Source: an uncultured Lachnospiraceae bacterium (GTDB lineage Bacteria > Bacillota > Clostridia > Lachnospirales > Lachnospiraceae). Taken from it: DNA of 64,000 nt. The notes beneath the pieces are model-generated. The model was given only the letters and a program-made list of their open reading frames with translations. It was not told the DNA's origin and ran no database searches. A program made the position numbers and the translations under genes. Shown here in pieces: positions 1-8,563 of the stretch (the first letter of the stretch is position 1; each line of letters begins with the position of its first letter). The stretch covers positions 42,913 to 106,912 of the forward strand of contig CAJTVN010000015.1 in the NCBI GenBank assembly GCA_910579685.1, read 5' to 3'.

Positions 1-831
1 ATAAAACTCGTTTATGATATCGTATTCATCATATACAATATTAGGCATAATTGCTTTCATTTTAATCAATATAAAGGGTATAACCGTATTAATACTGCAA
101 GAAAAAACATGTATTATATGTGGCTGTTCCTGGATAATGTCATATATAAATTCCTCTATACAAGCGGATTCATAATATGGTACTTTCAGTTCGTTTAATT
201 CTTTTTTGCAAATCTCCCTGATCAACGCATATGGGTAAATAATAACTTTTACCTGCTTACCAGCATTATGTAATGCTTTTATGATTTTAATTGCTCTTGG
301 TGATAAATCTCCTACAGCAATCACTATCTTATTCTTATTTTTCCCTTTATTACTTATTTTCTTTTCAAGATTCTTTTTAATTTCAACAAAATTCTTATAA
401 TCCTCGTTGGAATCTTCCATATACCATTCCAATACTTCCATAATACATGTTTCATTCGTTTTATCTTTATATTCTTGCAACAAAGGTTTTTTTTTCTTTT
501 TAAAAAAAGCAGAGTAAATCAAATAGTTTTTTATATTTAAATCATAAAGTATCTTTTCTATCTGTTGTACAAATTTATTAGTCACGGCTATTAATATTAT
601 TGTCCCTTTTTCCCGCAACATCGAAACGCACTCGTCCACTTGATATATAGGGACTTTACCCAAAAAACTCTTGCCGTTCTTTTCTATATCAGTGACTACA
701 CATGCATCAATATTCACCCTCCTTTTGAGCAGCTCACCATACAGCATCTGCGCTATGTCACCTGCACCATAAAAAATAACTTTATTGTATTTAAGAAGTT
801 CCAATGTCATCTTGGCAAAGTTTATATCCAA
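1..831 (-). CDS. Glycosyltransferase with N-terminal Rossmann-like domain (3' end outside window)
   Basis: The reading frame stays open from the window edge to position 831, so the C-terminal part is missing; 277 codons are visible. The preferred start is a TTG at 831-829, six bases after a GGGAGGG ribosome site; an in-frame ATG lies at 810. The N-terminus has a Rossmann-like strand-turn (VIFYGAGDIAQ), the same small domain seen in six other proteins of this locus. After a Lys-rich linker comes a second alpha/beta region (KIVIAVGDLSPRAIKIIKAL, then HVFSCSINT) resembling the N-terminal half of GT4 (GT-B fold) glycosyltransferases. It is the last visible gene of the leftward glycan operon, 16 bases after the acetyltransferase. 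The GT4 assignment is inference because the catalytic C-terminal half is not in the window. Confidence 0.6.
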   Translation of the reverse strand, partial: MDINFAKMTLELLKYNKVIFYGAGDIAQMLYGELLKRRVNIDACVVTDIEKNGKSFLGKVPIYQVDECVSMLREKGTIILIAVTNKFVQQIEKILYDLNIKNYLIYSAFFKKKKKPLLQEYKDKTNETCIMEVLEWYMEDSNEDYKNFVEIKKNLEKKISNKGKNKNKIVIAVGDLSPRAIKIIKALHNAGKQVKVIIYPYALIREICKKELNELKVPYYESACIEEFIYDIIQEQPHIIHVFSCSINTVIPFILIKMKAIMPNIVYDEYDIINEFY

Positions 832-847
832 TATTCACCCTCCCATT

Positions 848-1390
848 TTACTTTCTTTCCAGCATTTTTCTTGATCTCTCTTTTATGTATCTTGCAGGTA
901 TGCCCGCATATATTTTAAATGGTTGTAATTCCTGTTTCGTAAGGCTCATCGCACCAAGTGCTACTCCTTCATATAAAATTGCTCCTGGAAGTAATACGCT
1001 TCCAGTTCCAATAATTGCATACTTTTCAATCACTATCTTTTTCCCGATATCATGAATATACTGTTGATCTACCAATGGGCCAGTCATGAAATCTCCCGAA
1101 TAATCATCACTGGTAGAATAAATACTGACTCTGCTGCTGATATTTACATAATCTTCTATCTCAATTCCAAATTTTCCATACAAAGCACTGTAAGCCCCAA
1201 TATGAACATAGTCTCCAATCCTTATTCCACATCCGCCACTCAGAAAAACAAAATCATCTATTCGCACATGATTACCAATCTCAATATTTTCTATTGAATA
1301 GAATACTGTCCTTCTGCTAATTTTTACATTTTTACCCAATTTCTTAAAATTCAGCTTATTTAATTCTGTCTCTGTTAAAAAACTCTCCAT
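848..1390 (-). CDS. Hexapeptide-repeat acyltransferase (LbH fold)
   Basis: A 180-residue protein built of imperfect hexapeptide turns (IEIGNHVRI, IRIGDYVHIG, IEIEDYVNIS, KYAIIGTGSVLLPGAIL), the left-handed beta-helix of the LacA/CysE/NeuD-type acetyltransferases. The C-terminal segment ending in IPARYIKER is typical of sugar O- or N-acetyltransferases. The usual catalytic His region is represented only by VHIGAYSAL. It sits directly after the DegT aminotransferase gene in transcription order, so an attractive but unproven role is N-acetylation of the amino sugar made by that enzyme, acting in the cytoplasm on a nucleotide sugar. O-acetylation of the glycan is the alternative. Confidence 0.75.
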   Translation of the reverse strand: MESFLTETELNKLNFKKLGKNVKISRRTVFYSIENIEIGNHVRIDDFVFLSGGCGIRIGDYVHIGAYSALYGKFGIEIEDYVNISSRVSIYSTSDDYSGDFMTGPLVDQQYIHDIGKKIVIEKYAIIGTGSVLLPGAILYEGVALGAMSLTKQELQPFKIYAGIPARYIKERSRKMLERK

Positions 1391-1436
1391 ATATATATTC
1401 GCTTTCCTACTTATTTTATTATGTTCAAAAATTTTT

Positions 1437-2549
1437 TTACACTTTGAATCGTTTAATCATTTCACATATATAAATAACGTCCTCTTCCTTCAATGTCCCA
1501 TACATCGGTAAGTCTAACGCTACTTCTTTTACTTTGTCGGCATTCCTTGTACTTCTAATATATCCGGCATTTTTATAACATGTATAATCACAAGCCAGCT
1601 TATCATACAGCTTCCGCGAGCCTATTCCATTCTCTTTCAATTTTATCCACAACTTGTCCCGCGTCATTCCATATTCATCATTCACTTTTATGGGGAAATA
1701 TGCATAATTATAGTCTATATCTTCGCAATAATCATATGTTTTTATTCCAGGAATATCTTTCAAGCACTCGCAATACTTTTCCGCTATCCTTTTTCTCAAT
1801 GCAAATTCTTCCTCAGCCCTAGACAAATTTACAATTCCCATAGCCGCCTGAAATTCATTCATTTTAGCATTTATTCCAATTACATCTACGTCATTTTCCG
1901 TCTCGCCATAGGATATACCAAAATTTCTGTATAATTCAAATAACTTGTGAAGCGCTTTATCTCTATAGACAATTGCCCCTCCCTCAATGGAATTGAATAC
2001 CTTTATAGCATGGAAGCTAAACATGGTCATGTCACCGTAATGAGCAATTGATTTCCCATTCACTTTAGTTCCGAACGCCTGTGCTCCATCATAAATTACC
2101 TTAAGATCATGCTTCTTTGCAATTTGCCCTATTTCCTCTACCTTACAAGGAATTCCGAATATATGAGGTGTTATGATCGCACATGTTTTGTCTGTCAATA
2201 GGCTTTCGACCGAGGCAGGGTCTAAATTATAAGAATCATCAATATCACCAAACACAGGTGTTAAGCCATTTTGCACAATTGCATTCGTTGTTGATATAAA
2301 CGTAAAAGGGGAAGTTATCACTTCTCCTTTTAATCCCAGTGACTTTATTGCTATTAATAATGCGGAATGGCCGTTTACAAACAAATCCACATTATCACAT
2401 CCTATACCGTCCATAAGCATTTGCCGAAATTTATTGACTTTTTCTCCATTATTAGTCATTATTTTTGTATCCCATATGGATTTAATTTCCTCAATATAGG
2501 CTTCAATATCTATTAATGCAGGTTGTGTGGCTTTTATTTCCTTTTTCAT
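1437..2549 (-). CDS. DegT/DnrJ/EryC1-family sugar aminotransferase
   Basis: A 370-residue PLP enzyme of the DegT/DnrJ/EryC1/StrS family, which transfers an amino group (usually from glutamate) to a keto nucleotide sugar. Visible family marks are GHSALLIAI near residue 60 (phosphate cup), YDGAQAFG at 153-160 with the PLP-ring Asp154, and FSFHAIKVFNSIEGGAI with the Schiff-base Lys183. The FH-x-x-KVFN-x-EGG form resembles the FdtB/VioA-like subgroup rather than the glutamine:scyllo-inositol type. Length is normal and complete. It lies between the SPASM radical SAM gene and the acetyltransferase, suggesting a step making an acylated amino sugar. The substrate cannot be read from sequence. Confidence 0.85.
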   Translation of the reverse strand: MKKEIKATQPALIDIEAYIEEIKSIWDTKIMTNNGEKVNKFRQMLMDGIGCDNVDLFVNGHSALLIAIKSLGLKGEVITSPFTFISTTNAIVQNGLTPVFGDIDDSYNLDPASVESLLTDKTCAIITPHIFGIPCKVEEIGQIAKKHDLKVIYDGAQAFGTKVNGKSIAHYGDMTMFSFHAIKVFNSIEGGAIVYRDKALHKLFELYRNFGISYGETENDVDVIGINAKMNEFQAAMGIVNLSRAEEEFALRKRIAEKYCECLKDIPGIKTYDYCEDIDYNYAYFPIKVNDEYGMTRDKLWIKLKENGIGSRKLYDKLACDYTCYKNAGYIRSTRNADKVKEVALDLPMYGTLKEEDVIYICEMIKRFKV

Positions 2550-2573
2550 TGGATTGTCATTCTCCCTTTACTT

Positions 2574-3635
2574 CTATATAAAATTCACATGTTCTCCCGG
2601 GCATTTCAACTCATTTAAATATCTGTTCATTTCATCCAGGCGGCATAATTCTCTGCAGTTTTTCTCCAAATCCATGCTCATAAAATAATCTGCAACTTCT
2701 TTTCTATGACTGCCTTCCCATATCTCAACAAAAGAACTTTCATTTATATTTCCATATTTCAATTCGTCTTTTCCCATGAACGCAATACACGGCCAGAGAT
2801 TACCTTTTGCGTCCATATAGACCATAAACGGAAGCGCCCAGCAATGTTCATAGCCTCTTTTGCATTCTAATTTCTGCATGGAATGCGCTCTGAAATATAC
2901 TTTATAGTCCTCCGTCTGCAACTCTTTCACTTCTTTTTCCAGCTCCATCATTTCCTTGTAATCAACCTGGAGAATATGCTGACTCTGCGGGTGTTGGGAG
3001 AATGGCTTAATGGTAAAATAATCCACCCCAATTTTTCGAAGTTCCTTTCCCATTTGCACAATCTCGTTTTTATTGTCCGGCAAAAGAAGTAACTGAACCC
3101 CTAATGTCGTATGCAGATTCTGTCTGTGCTTTACTTTTACAGCCTCTTCTATGTTGAACAGAGCTTTTGCTAAATCTCCTGGTCTCCCCCGCTGGATTTT
3201 GTCATAGGTTTCGTCCGTTATTCCTGCCACACTGAACCTGACCCAAGTCAGAGATTTGAGACATTCCCGTGAAACCTCCGGCGTCAGTAATACCCCATTG
3301 GTTGACATTGCCGCATCAATTCCCGTACTTTTAGTCTGGTTAATAATATAAGGGGCATCCCTGTGTAAAAGAGGCTCGCCCTCGCCGGCGTAAATAATGC
3401 TTTTAACACCTTTGGATGTCAGTTCTTTCAAATTCTTGATCAGCATTTGACCGTCTATCCTGTCAGGCTTATAGCCTGTATAATCCACAGCGCAAAATAT
3501 GCACCGATGATTGCAGGCATTGGTCAAACCAATCTCTATCTCAATCGGATAAATATTCTCCCCTTTCAGCCACCCTGCCACTGCATCCGGGTGGTAAATC
3601 AACTTATGCGAATCAATTCTGATATTATCTGACAT
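2574..3635 (-). CDS. Radical SAM/SPASM enzyme of the glycan locus
   Basis: A radical SAM protein of 353 residues from the preferred ATG at 3635 (GGGAG five bases upstream; a GTG at 3647 is also possible). The cluster motif is C-x3-C-x2-C in TNACNHRCIFC near residue 41. A GEGEPLL element follows, standing where radical SAM enzymes have their SAM-contacting GGEP motif. The C-terminal third has further cysteines (KRGYEHCWALP, WPCIAFMG, CRELC) consistent with a SPASM domain binding auxiliary iron-sulfur clusters. SPASM enzymes mature peptides or modify sugars, for example dehydrogenation or epimerisation. No precursor peptide gene is seen nearby, so a sugar or lipid-linked substrate is more likely here. 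It is spaced 11 bases from the HldE-like gene and probably co-transcribed. Confidence 0.75.
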   Translation of the reverse strand: MSDNIRIDSHKLIYHPDAVAGWLKGENIYPIEIEIGLTNACNHRCIFCAVDYTGYKPDRIDGQMLIKNLKELTSKGVKSIIYAGEGEPLLHRDAPYIINQTKSTGIDAAMSTNGVLLTPEVSRECLKSLTWVRFSVAGITDETYDKIQRGRPGDLAKALFNIEEAVKVKHRQNLHTTLGVQLLLLPDNKNEIVQMGKELRKIGVDYFTIKPFSQHPQSQHILQVDYKEMMELEKEVKELQTEDYKVYFRAHSMQKLECKRGYEHCWALPFMVYMDAKGNLWPCIAFMGKDELKYGNINESSFVEIWEGSHRKEVADYFMSMDLEKNCRELCRLDEMNRYLNELKCPGEHVNFI

Positions 3636-3646
3636 GCTCTCTCCCA

Positions 3647-5206
3647 CTACACGTTCATCAATGTATTTGCATATTTCAATACATTCACTTTTTCCACGGA
3701 TTCTTTATTTCCTACAATGTTCGCCCCCAAAGCGCCTCCGATATTCCCTATAAAAGTGCCAACCTCAATCGGCGCCCCGGCTACCGCAAAAATTCCCGCT
3801 GTCGCAAAAAAGGAGTCTCCCGCCCCGATCGTATCCTTCACATTCAAGGTAAATGCCGGGCATTCCCGAATTGTTCCGTCACATATTTCACAGGCACCTT
3901 TCGACCCTCTTGTCAGCCATCCGCTTCCGCCCAAGTGATTTGCCAGCTTATTGAGGCCTTTCTCTTCATCCATTGCATCCTCCGGAAAGGCAAGTTTCAA
4001 TTCCTGCTGGTCAATGGAAAATGCGTCAGCCCTGGTATACTTGGTAATTATGTTTAATCCTTTATTGGTAGAATTGGTCTGACAGTTTAGTACAAGGTAT
4101 TTTGCCTTCTGTTGAATAATGTTCATTACTTCCCGGTCTATAAGGCCATGCCCGAAATCACATAAAAACACCGCATCATATTCAGAAATTAATTTATCCA
4201 GTCTTTCCTTGAATTTACGATGGATTTCTTCTTCATACCGCATATTTTCAGGAATGTTATTCACCACAAATATTTTTTTATATTCTTCCCTCTTTCCATT
4301 TTTGGTCAAATATCTGTGTTTTACAATCGTAGGGAAAAAATTGCTATAACTAAGTTTTAGCTGTATCCTGTCTGTCAACTCATCAAACATGCGCAGCCGC
4401 ATTTCCTCTTCGTTCCCAATAATTGACATTAACGTGACCCTGTCTGTAAAAGAAGAAAGATGCCTCGCTATCGCAACCGACCCGCCCAGATATTCTTCGG
4501 AATAAGACAATCTTGCAGAATACCCGATATCCTTTGACATAGTTCCCTGTACGCTGCAATAGGTGTACTTATCAATAATAACATCGCCGACCACCAGCAC
4601 CTTCTGTTCTCTGGCTTTCTCGGCATAATACCGGATTTCTTTCATGTTATGCCTTGACTTAAATTCTTCCATGTAGCCGCGCACATCCTCCGGCATTCCC
4701 GACATGGCAGTGTTAATCAGTTTCGTGGAACTGAACACCTGCCCTGTGGTAAACCCCAGCCTTCCGCCGTGCTTTTCCACCAGCGCCTTTTCATCCACTA
4801 TTTTCCCCGTGATATCGTCCTCTGCCTTCGCATATTCCTCACCCTTGACATAGACGTCCGGTTCCACGCTTTCGATGATATCATCCACCGTATAGCCTTC
4901 CGACAGCAGCACGTAATCCACGCATTCCAATGCCGCCAGGAACTTCATCCGCGTTTCATCATTAAAGTAGGGTCTGCCCGGTCCTTTCCTCACGTAGCTT
5001 TCCGACGTGACCGACACCACCAGGACGTCTCCCATGCTTTTCGCCTGTTCAAAATGTATGATATGCCCGGGATGGATCAGGTCAAACACACCATGGCATA
5101 ATGCGATTGTTTTCCCGTTTTTCTTTAATTCCGGTCGGATTGTTTCGGCAAACTCTTTTCTTGATACGATTTTATTCATGTTTAAAAAGGCTCTTTTCTC
5201 TTTCAT
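3647..5206 (-). CDS. HldE-like bifunctional heptose nucleotidyltransferase-kinase with inverted domain order
   Basis: A 519-residue fusion. Residues about 15-165 are a cytidylyltransferase-fold domain with the nucleotide-binding HPGH (His45, His48) in CHGVFDLIHPGHIIHFEQAK. Residues about 200-515 are a PfkB/ribokinase domain ending in DTIGAGDSFFA, with catalytic Asp464. Known HldE (RfaE) has the opposite order, kinase first. HldE phosphorylates D-glycero-D-manno-heptose-7-phosphate at C1 and later makes ADP-heptose; gmhA and gmhB nearby support the same pathway here. Which nucleotide is used (ADP, CDP or UDP) cannot be read. The start ATG overlaps the epimerase stop by four bases (ATGA), so translational coupling is likely; an alternative ATG lies at 5179. 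Confidence 0.8.
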   Translation of the reverse strand: MKEKRAFLNMNKIVSRKEFAETIRPELKKNGKTIALCHGVFDLIHPGHIIHFEQAKSMGDVLVVSVTSESYVRKGPGRPYFNDETRMKFLAALECVDYVLLSEGYTVDDIIESVEPDVYVKGEEYAKAEDDITGKIVDEKALVEKHGGRLGFTTGQVFSSTKLINTAMSGMPEDVRGYMEEFKSRHNMKEIRYYAEKAREQKVLVVGDVIIDKYTYCSVQGTMSKDIGYSARLSYSEEYLGGSVAIARHLSSFTDRVTLMSIIGNEEEMRLRMFDELTDRIQLKLSYSNFFPTIVKHRYLTKNGKREEYKKIFVVNNIPENMRYEEEIHRKFKERLDKLISEYDAVFLCDFGHGLIDREVMNIIQQKAKYLVLNCQTNSTNKGLNIITKYTRADAFSIDQQELKLAFPEDAMDEEKGLNKLANHLGGSGWLTRGSKGACEICDGTIRECPAFTLNVKDTIGAGDSFFATAGIFAVAGAPIEVGTFIGNIGGALGANIVGNKESVEKVNVLKYANTLMNV

Positions 5207-6189
5207 TTTCCCAGATATTTAAACCAGTCCGCCGTGGCCTCCCCTATGCTGTCCGGGGTCCACACCGGCGCTTTCTTCCAGTAATCTATGTTATCCAGCA
5301 CCCTCCGCACGCCTTCCTCAAAGGTAACCTTTGCTTTCCATCCAAGACCCGCCTCAATCTTTGAAGTATCCGCAAAGGTGCAGTCCGGCTCTCCGGGACG
5401 CTTGGGTATATGCGTGACCACACCGCCCAACAGCTCGCACAGACGGTTCACGGAATAGGTGCCGCCGCTTCCCACGTTGAAAGTGTCCTGAACCACGTCC
5501 GACACGGCCGCCGCGTAAAAGGCGTCCGCTATGTCCGTCACATAGGTGAAATCCCGTGTCTGTGTTCCATCCCCCACCACCGTAAACGGCTTCCCCGCCA
5601 GCTTCTGCGCCAGGAACACGCCGAACACGGCGCCGTAGGTTCCGGAAGTTCTTGATCTTGTCCCATATACGTTAAAAAGCCTTAAGGTCACCACCGGCAG
5701 TCCGTACACACGTCCCCAGTGCAGCACCGTCTCCTCCCCCAATCTTTTCGTCAACGCGTATGGATACTGGGGACGGATTTCCGCCGTCTCCTTTGTCGGG
5801 TATTCATCCGGTATTCCGTAGCAGGACGAGGAGGCCGCATAAACCAGCTTCTTTATGCCTGCCTTTTTCGCACATTCCACCACGTTATAGGTTCCCAGCA
5901 CGTTGGAGGAATAATATTCCCAGGGCTTCTGAATGGAAGGGACAATATCCGCCAGCGCCGCAAAGTGGAACACGTAGTCAACGTTCTGAAACACGGGCTC
6001 TGTCTCTTCCCTGTTTCTGATATCCATATGATATATGGCCAAATCGGGATTATCCTTCTGATGCTCCAGGTTTTCGGGCCTGCCCGTCGTCCAGTTGTCG
6101 ATCACTCTTACGGCATGCCCTTCTTTCAGCAGTCTGTCTACCATGTGGGATCCGATAAAGCCGCATCCTCCGGTTACCAGTGAAACCAT
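5203..6189 (-). CDS. NAD-dependent nucleotide-sugar epimerase/dehydratase (extended SDR)
   Basis: A 328-residue extended short-chain dehydrogenase. It has the dinucleotide motif TGGCGFIG at residues 6-13, the catalytic pair Tyr144-x3-Lys148 (YALTK) and Ser120/121 in AASSSCYG. It looks most like the UDP-glucose 4-epimerase group, but its place between gmhB and the HldE-like gene suggests it acts on the NDP-heptose, as HldD (6-epimerase) or a 4-epimerase or dehydratase would. The canonical HldD signature was not recognised, so the reaction is left open. It is 19 bases after gmhB in transcription order and overlaps the next gene by ATGA. Confidence 0.8.
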   Translation of the reverse strand: MVSLVTGGCGFIGSHMVDRLLKEGHAVRVIDNWTTGRPENLEHQKDNPDLAIYHMDIRNREETEPVFQNVDYVFHFAALADIVPSIQKPWEYYSSNVLGTYNVVECAKKAGIKKLVYAASSSCYGIPDEYPTKETAEIRPQYPYALTKRLGEETVLHWGRVYGLPVVTLRLFNVYGTRSRTSGTYGAVFGVFLAQKLAGKPFTVVGDGTQTRDFTYVTDIADAFYAAAVSDVVQDTFNVGSGGTYSVNRLCELLGGVVTHIPKRPGEPDCTFADTSKIEAGLGWKAKVTFEEGVRRVLDNIDYWKKAPVWTPDSIGEATADWFKYLGK

Positions 6190-6208
6190 TTTCTCATCCT
6201 CCGTCTGA

Positions 6209-6751
6209 TCACAATATTTCTATGACATTCCTCAAGTCTTCCAATATATAATCCGGCATGACCTCCTCTTCCAGACCTGCCGTTCCGTATCCGGATTCCA
6301 GCAGAACGGTCCTGAGACCCGCTCTCTGGCCCGCCCGGATGTCCCCTGCCCTGTCCCCTACCATGAATGACCTTTCCATGTCGATTTCAAAATCCCTGGC
6401 CGCCGCTTCCAAAAGACCTGTTTCGGGTTTGCGGCAGGGGCATTTTTTTCTGTATTCCGCTATCTTTCCCTCCGGGTGGTGGGGACAGTAATAAACCGCA
6501 TCCACTCCGGTGCTCCTAATCAGGTATTCGTTCATTCCAAGCAGGTCTTTTTCTGTAAACAGCCCTCTCGCCACGCCGCTCTGGTTGGTGACAACCACCG
6601 CGTAGTATCCCTTTGCGTGAATCTGTCTGACACATTCCTTCGCAAAAGGAAATGGGCTCAGCTTCTCTACCGATGTAATGTGGCCCTTCTCCTCCGTGAG
6701 CACGCCATCGCGGTCGAGGAACACGGCCGGTCTGCCACCGATTCCTGACAT
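6209..6751 (-). CDS. gmhB: D-glycero-D-manno-heptose 1,7-bisphosphate phosphatase
   Basis: A 180-residue HAD hydrolase of the histidinol/heptose-bisphosphate phosphatase type. Visible are the nucleophile motif FLDRDGVL (Asp13, Asp15), VVTNQSGVARG (motif II), the zinc-binding loop CPHHPEG...CPCRKP around residues 89-111, and the metal-binding MVGDRAGDIRAG. GmhB removes the C7 phosphate of heptose-1,7-bisphosphate. The kinase domain of the neighbouring fusion would supply that substrate and the nucleotidyltransferase domain would use the product. Its start lies one base from the stop of gmhA, indicating one transcript. Confidence 0.88.
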   Translation of the reverse strand: MSGIGGRPAVFLDRDGVLTEEKGHITSVEKLSPFPFAKECVRQIHAKGYYAVVVTNQSGVARGLFTEKDLLGMNEYLIRSTGVDAVYYCPHHPEGKIAEYRKKCPCRKPETGLLEAAARDFEIDMERSFMVGDRAGDIRAGQRAGLRTVLLESGYGTAGLEEEVMPDYILEDLRNVIEIL

Positions 6752-6752
6752 A

Positions 6753-7331
6753 TCAGAATTTCACCCCGTCCCTTTCCATGATCATGTCCACGATCTGCTG
6801 CAGGATCAGGTTATGAATGGATTCCACCATGCCGTATTTCCCACAAGGGACATACAGGCTGATGTCCGCCAGCTGCCGGGCTCTGTTATGCGGCCGGAAT
6901 CCGGTAAAAGTCATGACCTCCGCCTTCTTCTCTTTTGCGACCATAATTGCATTAATGATGTTCTGCGAATTTCCGGAGCTGCTGATCGCCACCACCAGGT
7001 CGCCTTCCTTTAGCAGGAATTCAAGAGGCTTCGAGAATATGTATTCATATCCGTAATCATTTCCCATGCAGGTCATGACCGCATAGTCATAGAGACTGCA
7101 GGTGTTCATGCCGCCGTTTTTCATGAAATCAGCCGTCATATGGCTGGCGATTGCAGCGCTGCCCCCGTTCCCAAGAAAGAAAAGCCTGGACTGCCTTTCC
7201 TTATGCCGATAAAAAGTTTGCAGAAGCGACTGAATAACCTCTTCATATTTATTTATCGTTTTCCCATTATTTCTACTTACTTCTATATGGTACATTACTT
7301 CAGTCAGTTCCCTAATATATGAATTATTCAT
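6753..7331 (-). CDS. gmhA: Sedoheptulose-7-phosphate isomerase
   Basis: A 192-residue SIS-domain protein. FFLGNGGSAAIASHMTADF is the characteristic phospho-sugar site of GmhA, followed by VVAISSSGNSQNIINAI, the second phosphate loop. GmhA converts sedoheptulose-7-phosphate into D-glycero-D-manno-heptose-7-phosphate, the first committed step of heptose synthesis. Length fits the family. It is followed immediately by gmhB and preceded by 20 bases after the radical SAM gene. DiaA-like SIS proteins are the main alternative, but the heptose neighbours make GmhA much more likely. Confidence 0.88.
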   Translation of the reverse strand: MNNSYIRELTEVMYHIEVSRNNGKTINKYEEVIQSLLQTFYRHKERQSRLFFLGNGGSAAIASHMTADFMKNGGMNTCSLYDYAVMTCMGNDYGYEYIFSKPLEFLLKEGDLVVAISSSGNSQNIINAIMVAKEKKAEVMTFTGFRPHNRARQLADISLYVPCGKYGMVESIHNLILQQIVDMIMERDGVKF

Positions 7332-7351
7332 ATAGTCCTGGTATATCCCCT

Positions 7352-8548
7352 TTATAATTGTATAGCTGGCATCACATATTTCTTATCTTCTATCGTAATA
7401 TCACAATAATCACATGCCATAGAGAAGTCTTTTATCCAGAATTCCCTTATCTGATCAATTGTAAGATTTTCATTAATATCAATATAATCTTTCTCTTTCA
7501 TATATCCCAAAGCATACAGACTGGCAGCTCTTGCACAGCTAAAAATTTTTCCATCAAATAGCGTCTTGCAATAATATCCAGGAATACAGCTTTTATAATA
7601 TTTTTCTATCTTTTCCCTATCTCTCCCTCTTTTTTCCACACCTCCAGGTGATATCCAATATCCTGTCTCCAAAATCTGATGATTTATTTTATTCTTTTTA
7701 CAAAAGTCAATTATTCTTGTCTTTTTGACAAATTTTCCATAATCGCTTACCCTGACTTTGACTTTCGAATTCTGTAATAATGATACTAATTCGGAATCAG
7801 GCAAAAGTGTTCCATTTGTCGTTATCTCAATCTGGTATACATTCTGCTTTGCAATTAAAAATTCTATAGCTTCTTTTAAATTTTTAGATAAGAAAGGTTC
7901 TCCTCCTATCAACTCGCATCTCAGGATTATATTAACCTTACTTAGAATTATTTTTAGTGAAGTCAATATTATATTTATATCCAAATCTTTTTGTGGCGCA
8001 AAGTGAGGCATCAAATTATTACAGTCCTTACACCTTAAAGAGCATTTTGTCCCTAATACAATAACAAGTCTCGGAATATTTACCGTACACTGATTTCTTT
8101 GATTCTTCAGCGCCGTCTTGACATATCTTTCCTTATCGCATAAGTCTAAATTGTTTTCTTCACATAAGTTTTTAACAGTTTTAATATATGGATGAACATA
8201 TCTTCTATAAAATATATTATTGGTCCATTCATCATATGTTTTATTGTCTATACAGCAAATATTCTTAAAACATAACTTTTCGAGATGCTCTCTGATTATT
8301 TCCTGGTTTTGACCTAATGCTGCAATTAAAACAATACATTCTGTTTTAAGTTCCAACAGATCATTAATACATACAACCGAAATATCTAAAATTCGATCAG
8401 GATTATCATCTTTTTGTGTGACAGCAATCGCAAAGATATCAATTTCCGGATTTTCATATGTAAGTTTTTCTACAACTGTTCTCCCAACTGTTCCAGCTCC
8501 ATAAATTATTACTCTTTTATGTTTTGACAAAATACTAACAATATCCAT
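7352..8548 (-). CDS. Radical SAM protein with N-terminal Rossmann-like domain
   Basis: A 398-residue two-domain protein. Residues about 10-105 form the Rossmann-like module common in this locus (RVIIYGAGTVGRTVVEKL). Residues about 158-398 are a radical SAM domain with C169-x3-C173-x2-C176 (GTKCSLRCKDC) and ELIGGEPFL. Late cysteines (SCARAASL, ACDYCD) may bind a second cluster. The GTKCSLRCKDCNNLMP form is reminiscent of radical SAM proteins in surface-polysaccharide clusters whose reactions are largely unknown. It is transcribed between the GT4 gene (15-base gap) and gmhA. The substrate is not predictable; a sugar on the growing glycan or an NDP-heptose is possible. Confidence 0.75.
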   Translation of the reverse strand: MDIVSILSKHKRVIIYGAGTVGRTVVEKLTYENPEIDIFAIAVTQKDDNPDRILDISVVCINDLLELKTECIVLIAALGQNQEIIREHLEKLCFKNICCIDNKTYDEWTNNIFYRRYVHPYIKTVKNLCEENNLDLCDKERYVKTALKNQRNQCTVNIPRLVIVLGTKCSLRCKDCNNLMPHFAPQKDLDINIILTSLKIILSKVNIILRCELIGGEPFLSKNLKEAIEFLIAKQNVYQIEITTNGTLLPDSELVSLLQNSKVKVRVSDYGKFVKKTRIIDFCKKNKINHQILETGYWISPGGVEKRGRDREKIEKYYKSCIPGYYCKTLFDGKIFSCARAASLYALGYMKEKDYIDINENLTIDQIREFWIKDFSMACDYCDITIEDKKYVMPAIQL

Positions 8549-8563
8549 TTGTCCAATCCCTTT

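Noticed and set aside
2574..3635. RiPP (ribosomal peptide) cluster around the SPASM enzyme
   Set aside because: No small precursor frame or peptide exporter nearby; neighbours are sugar enzymes.
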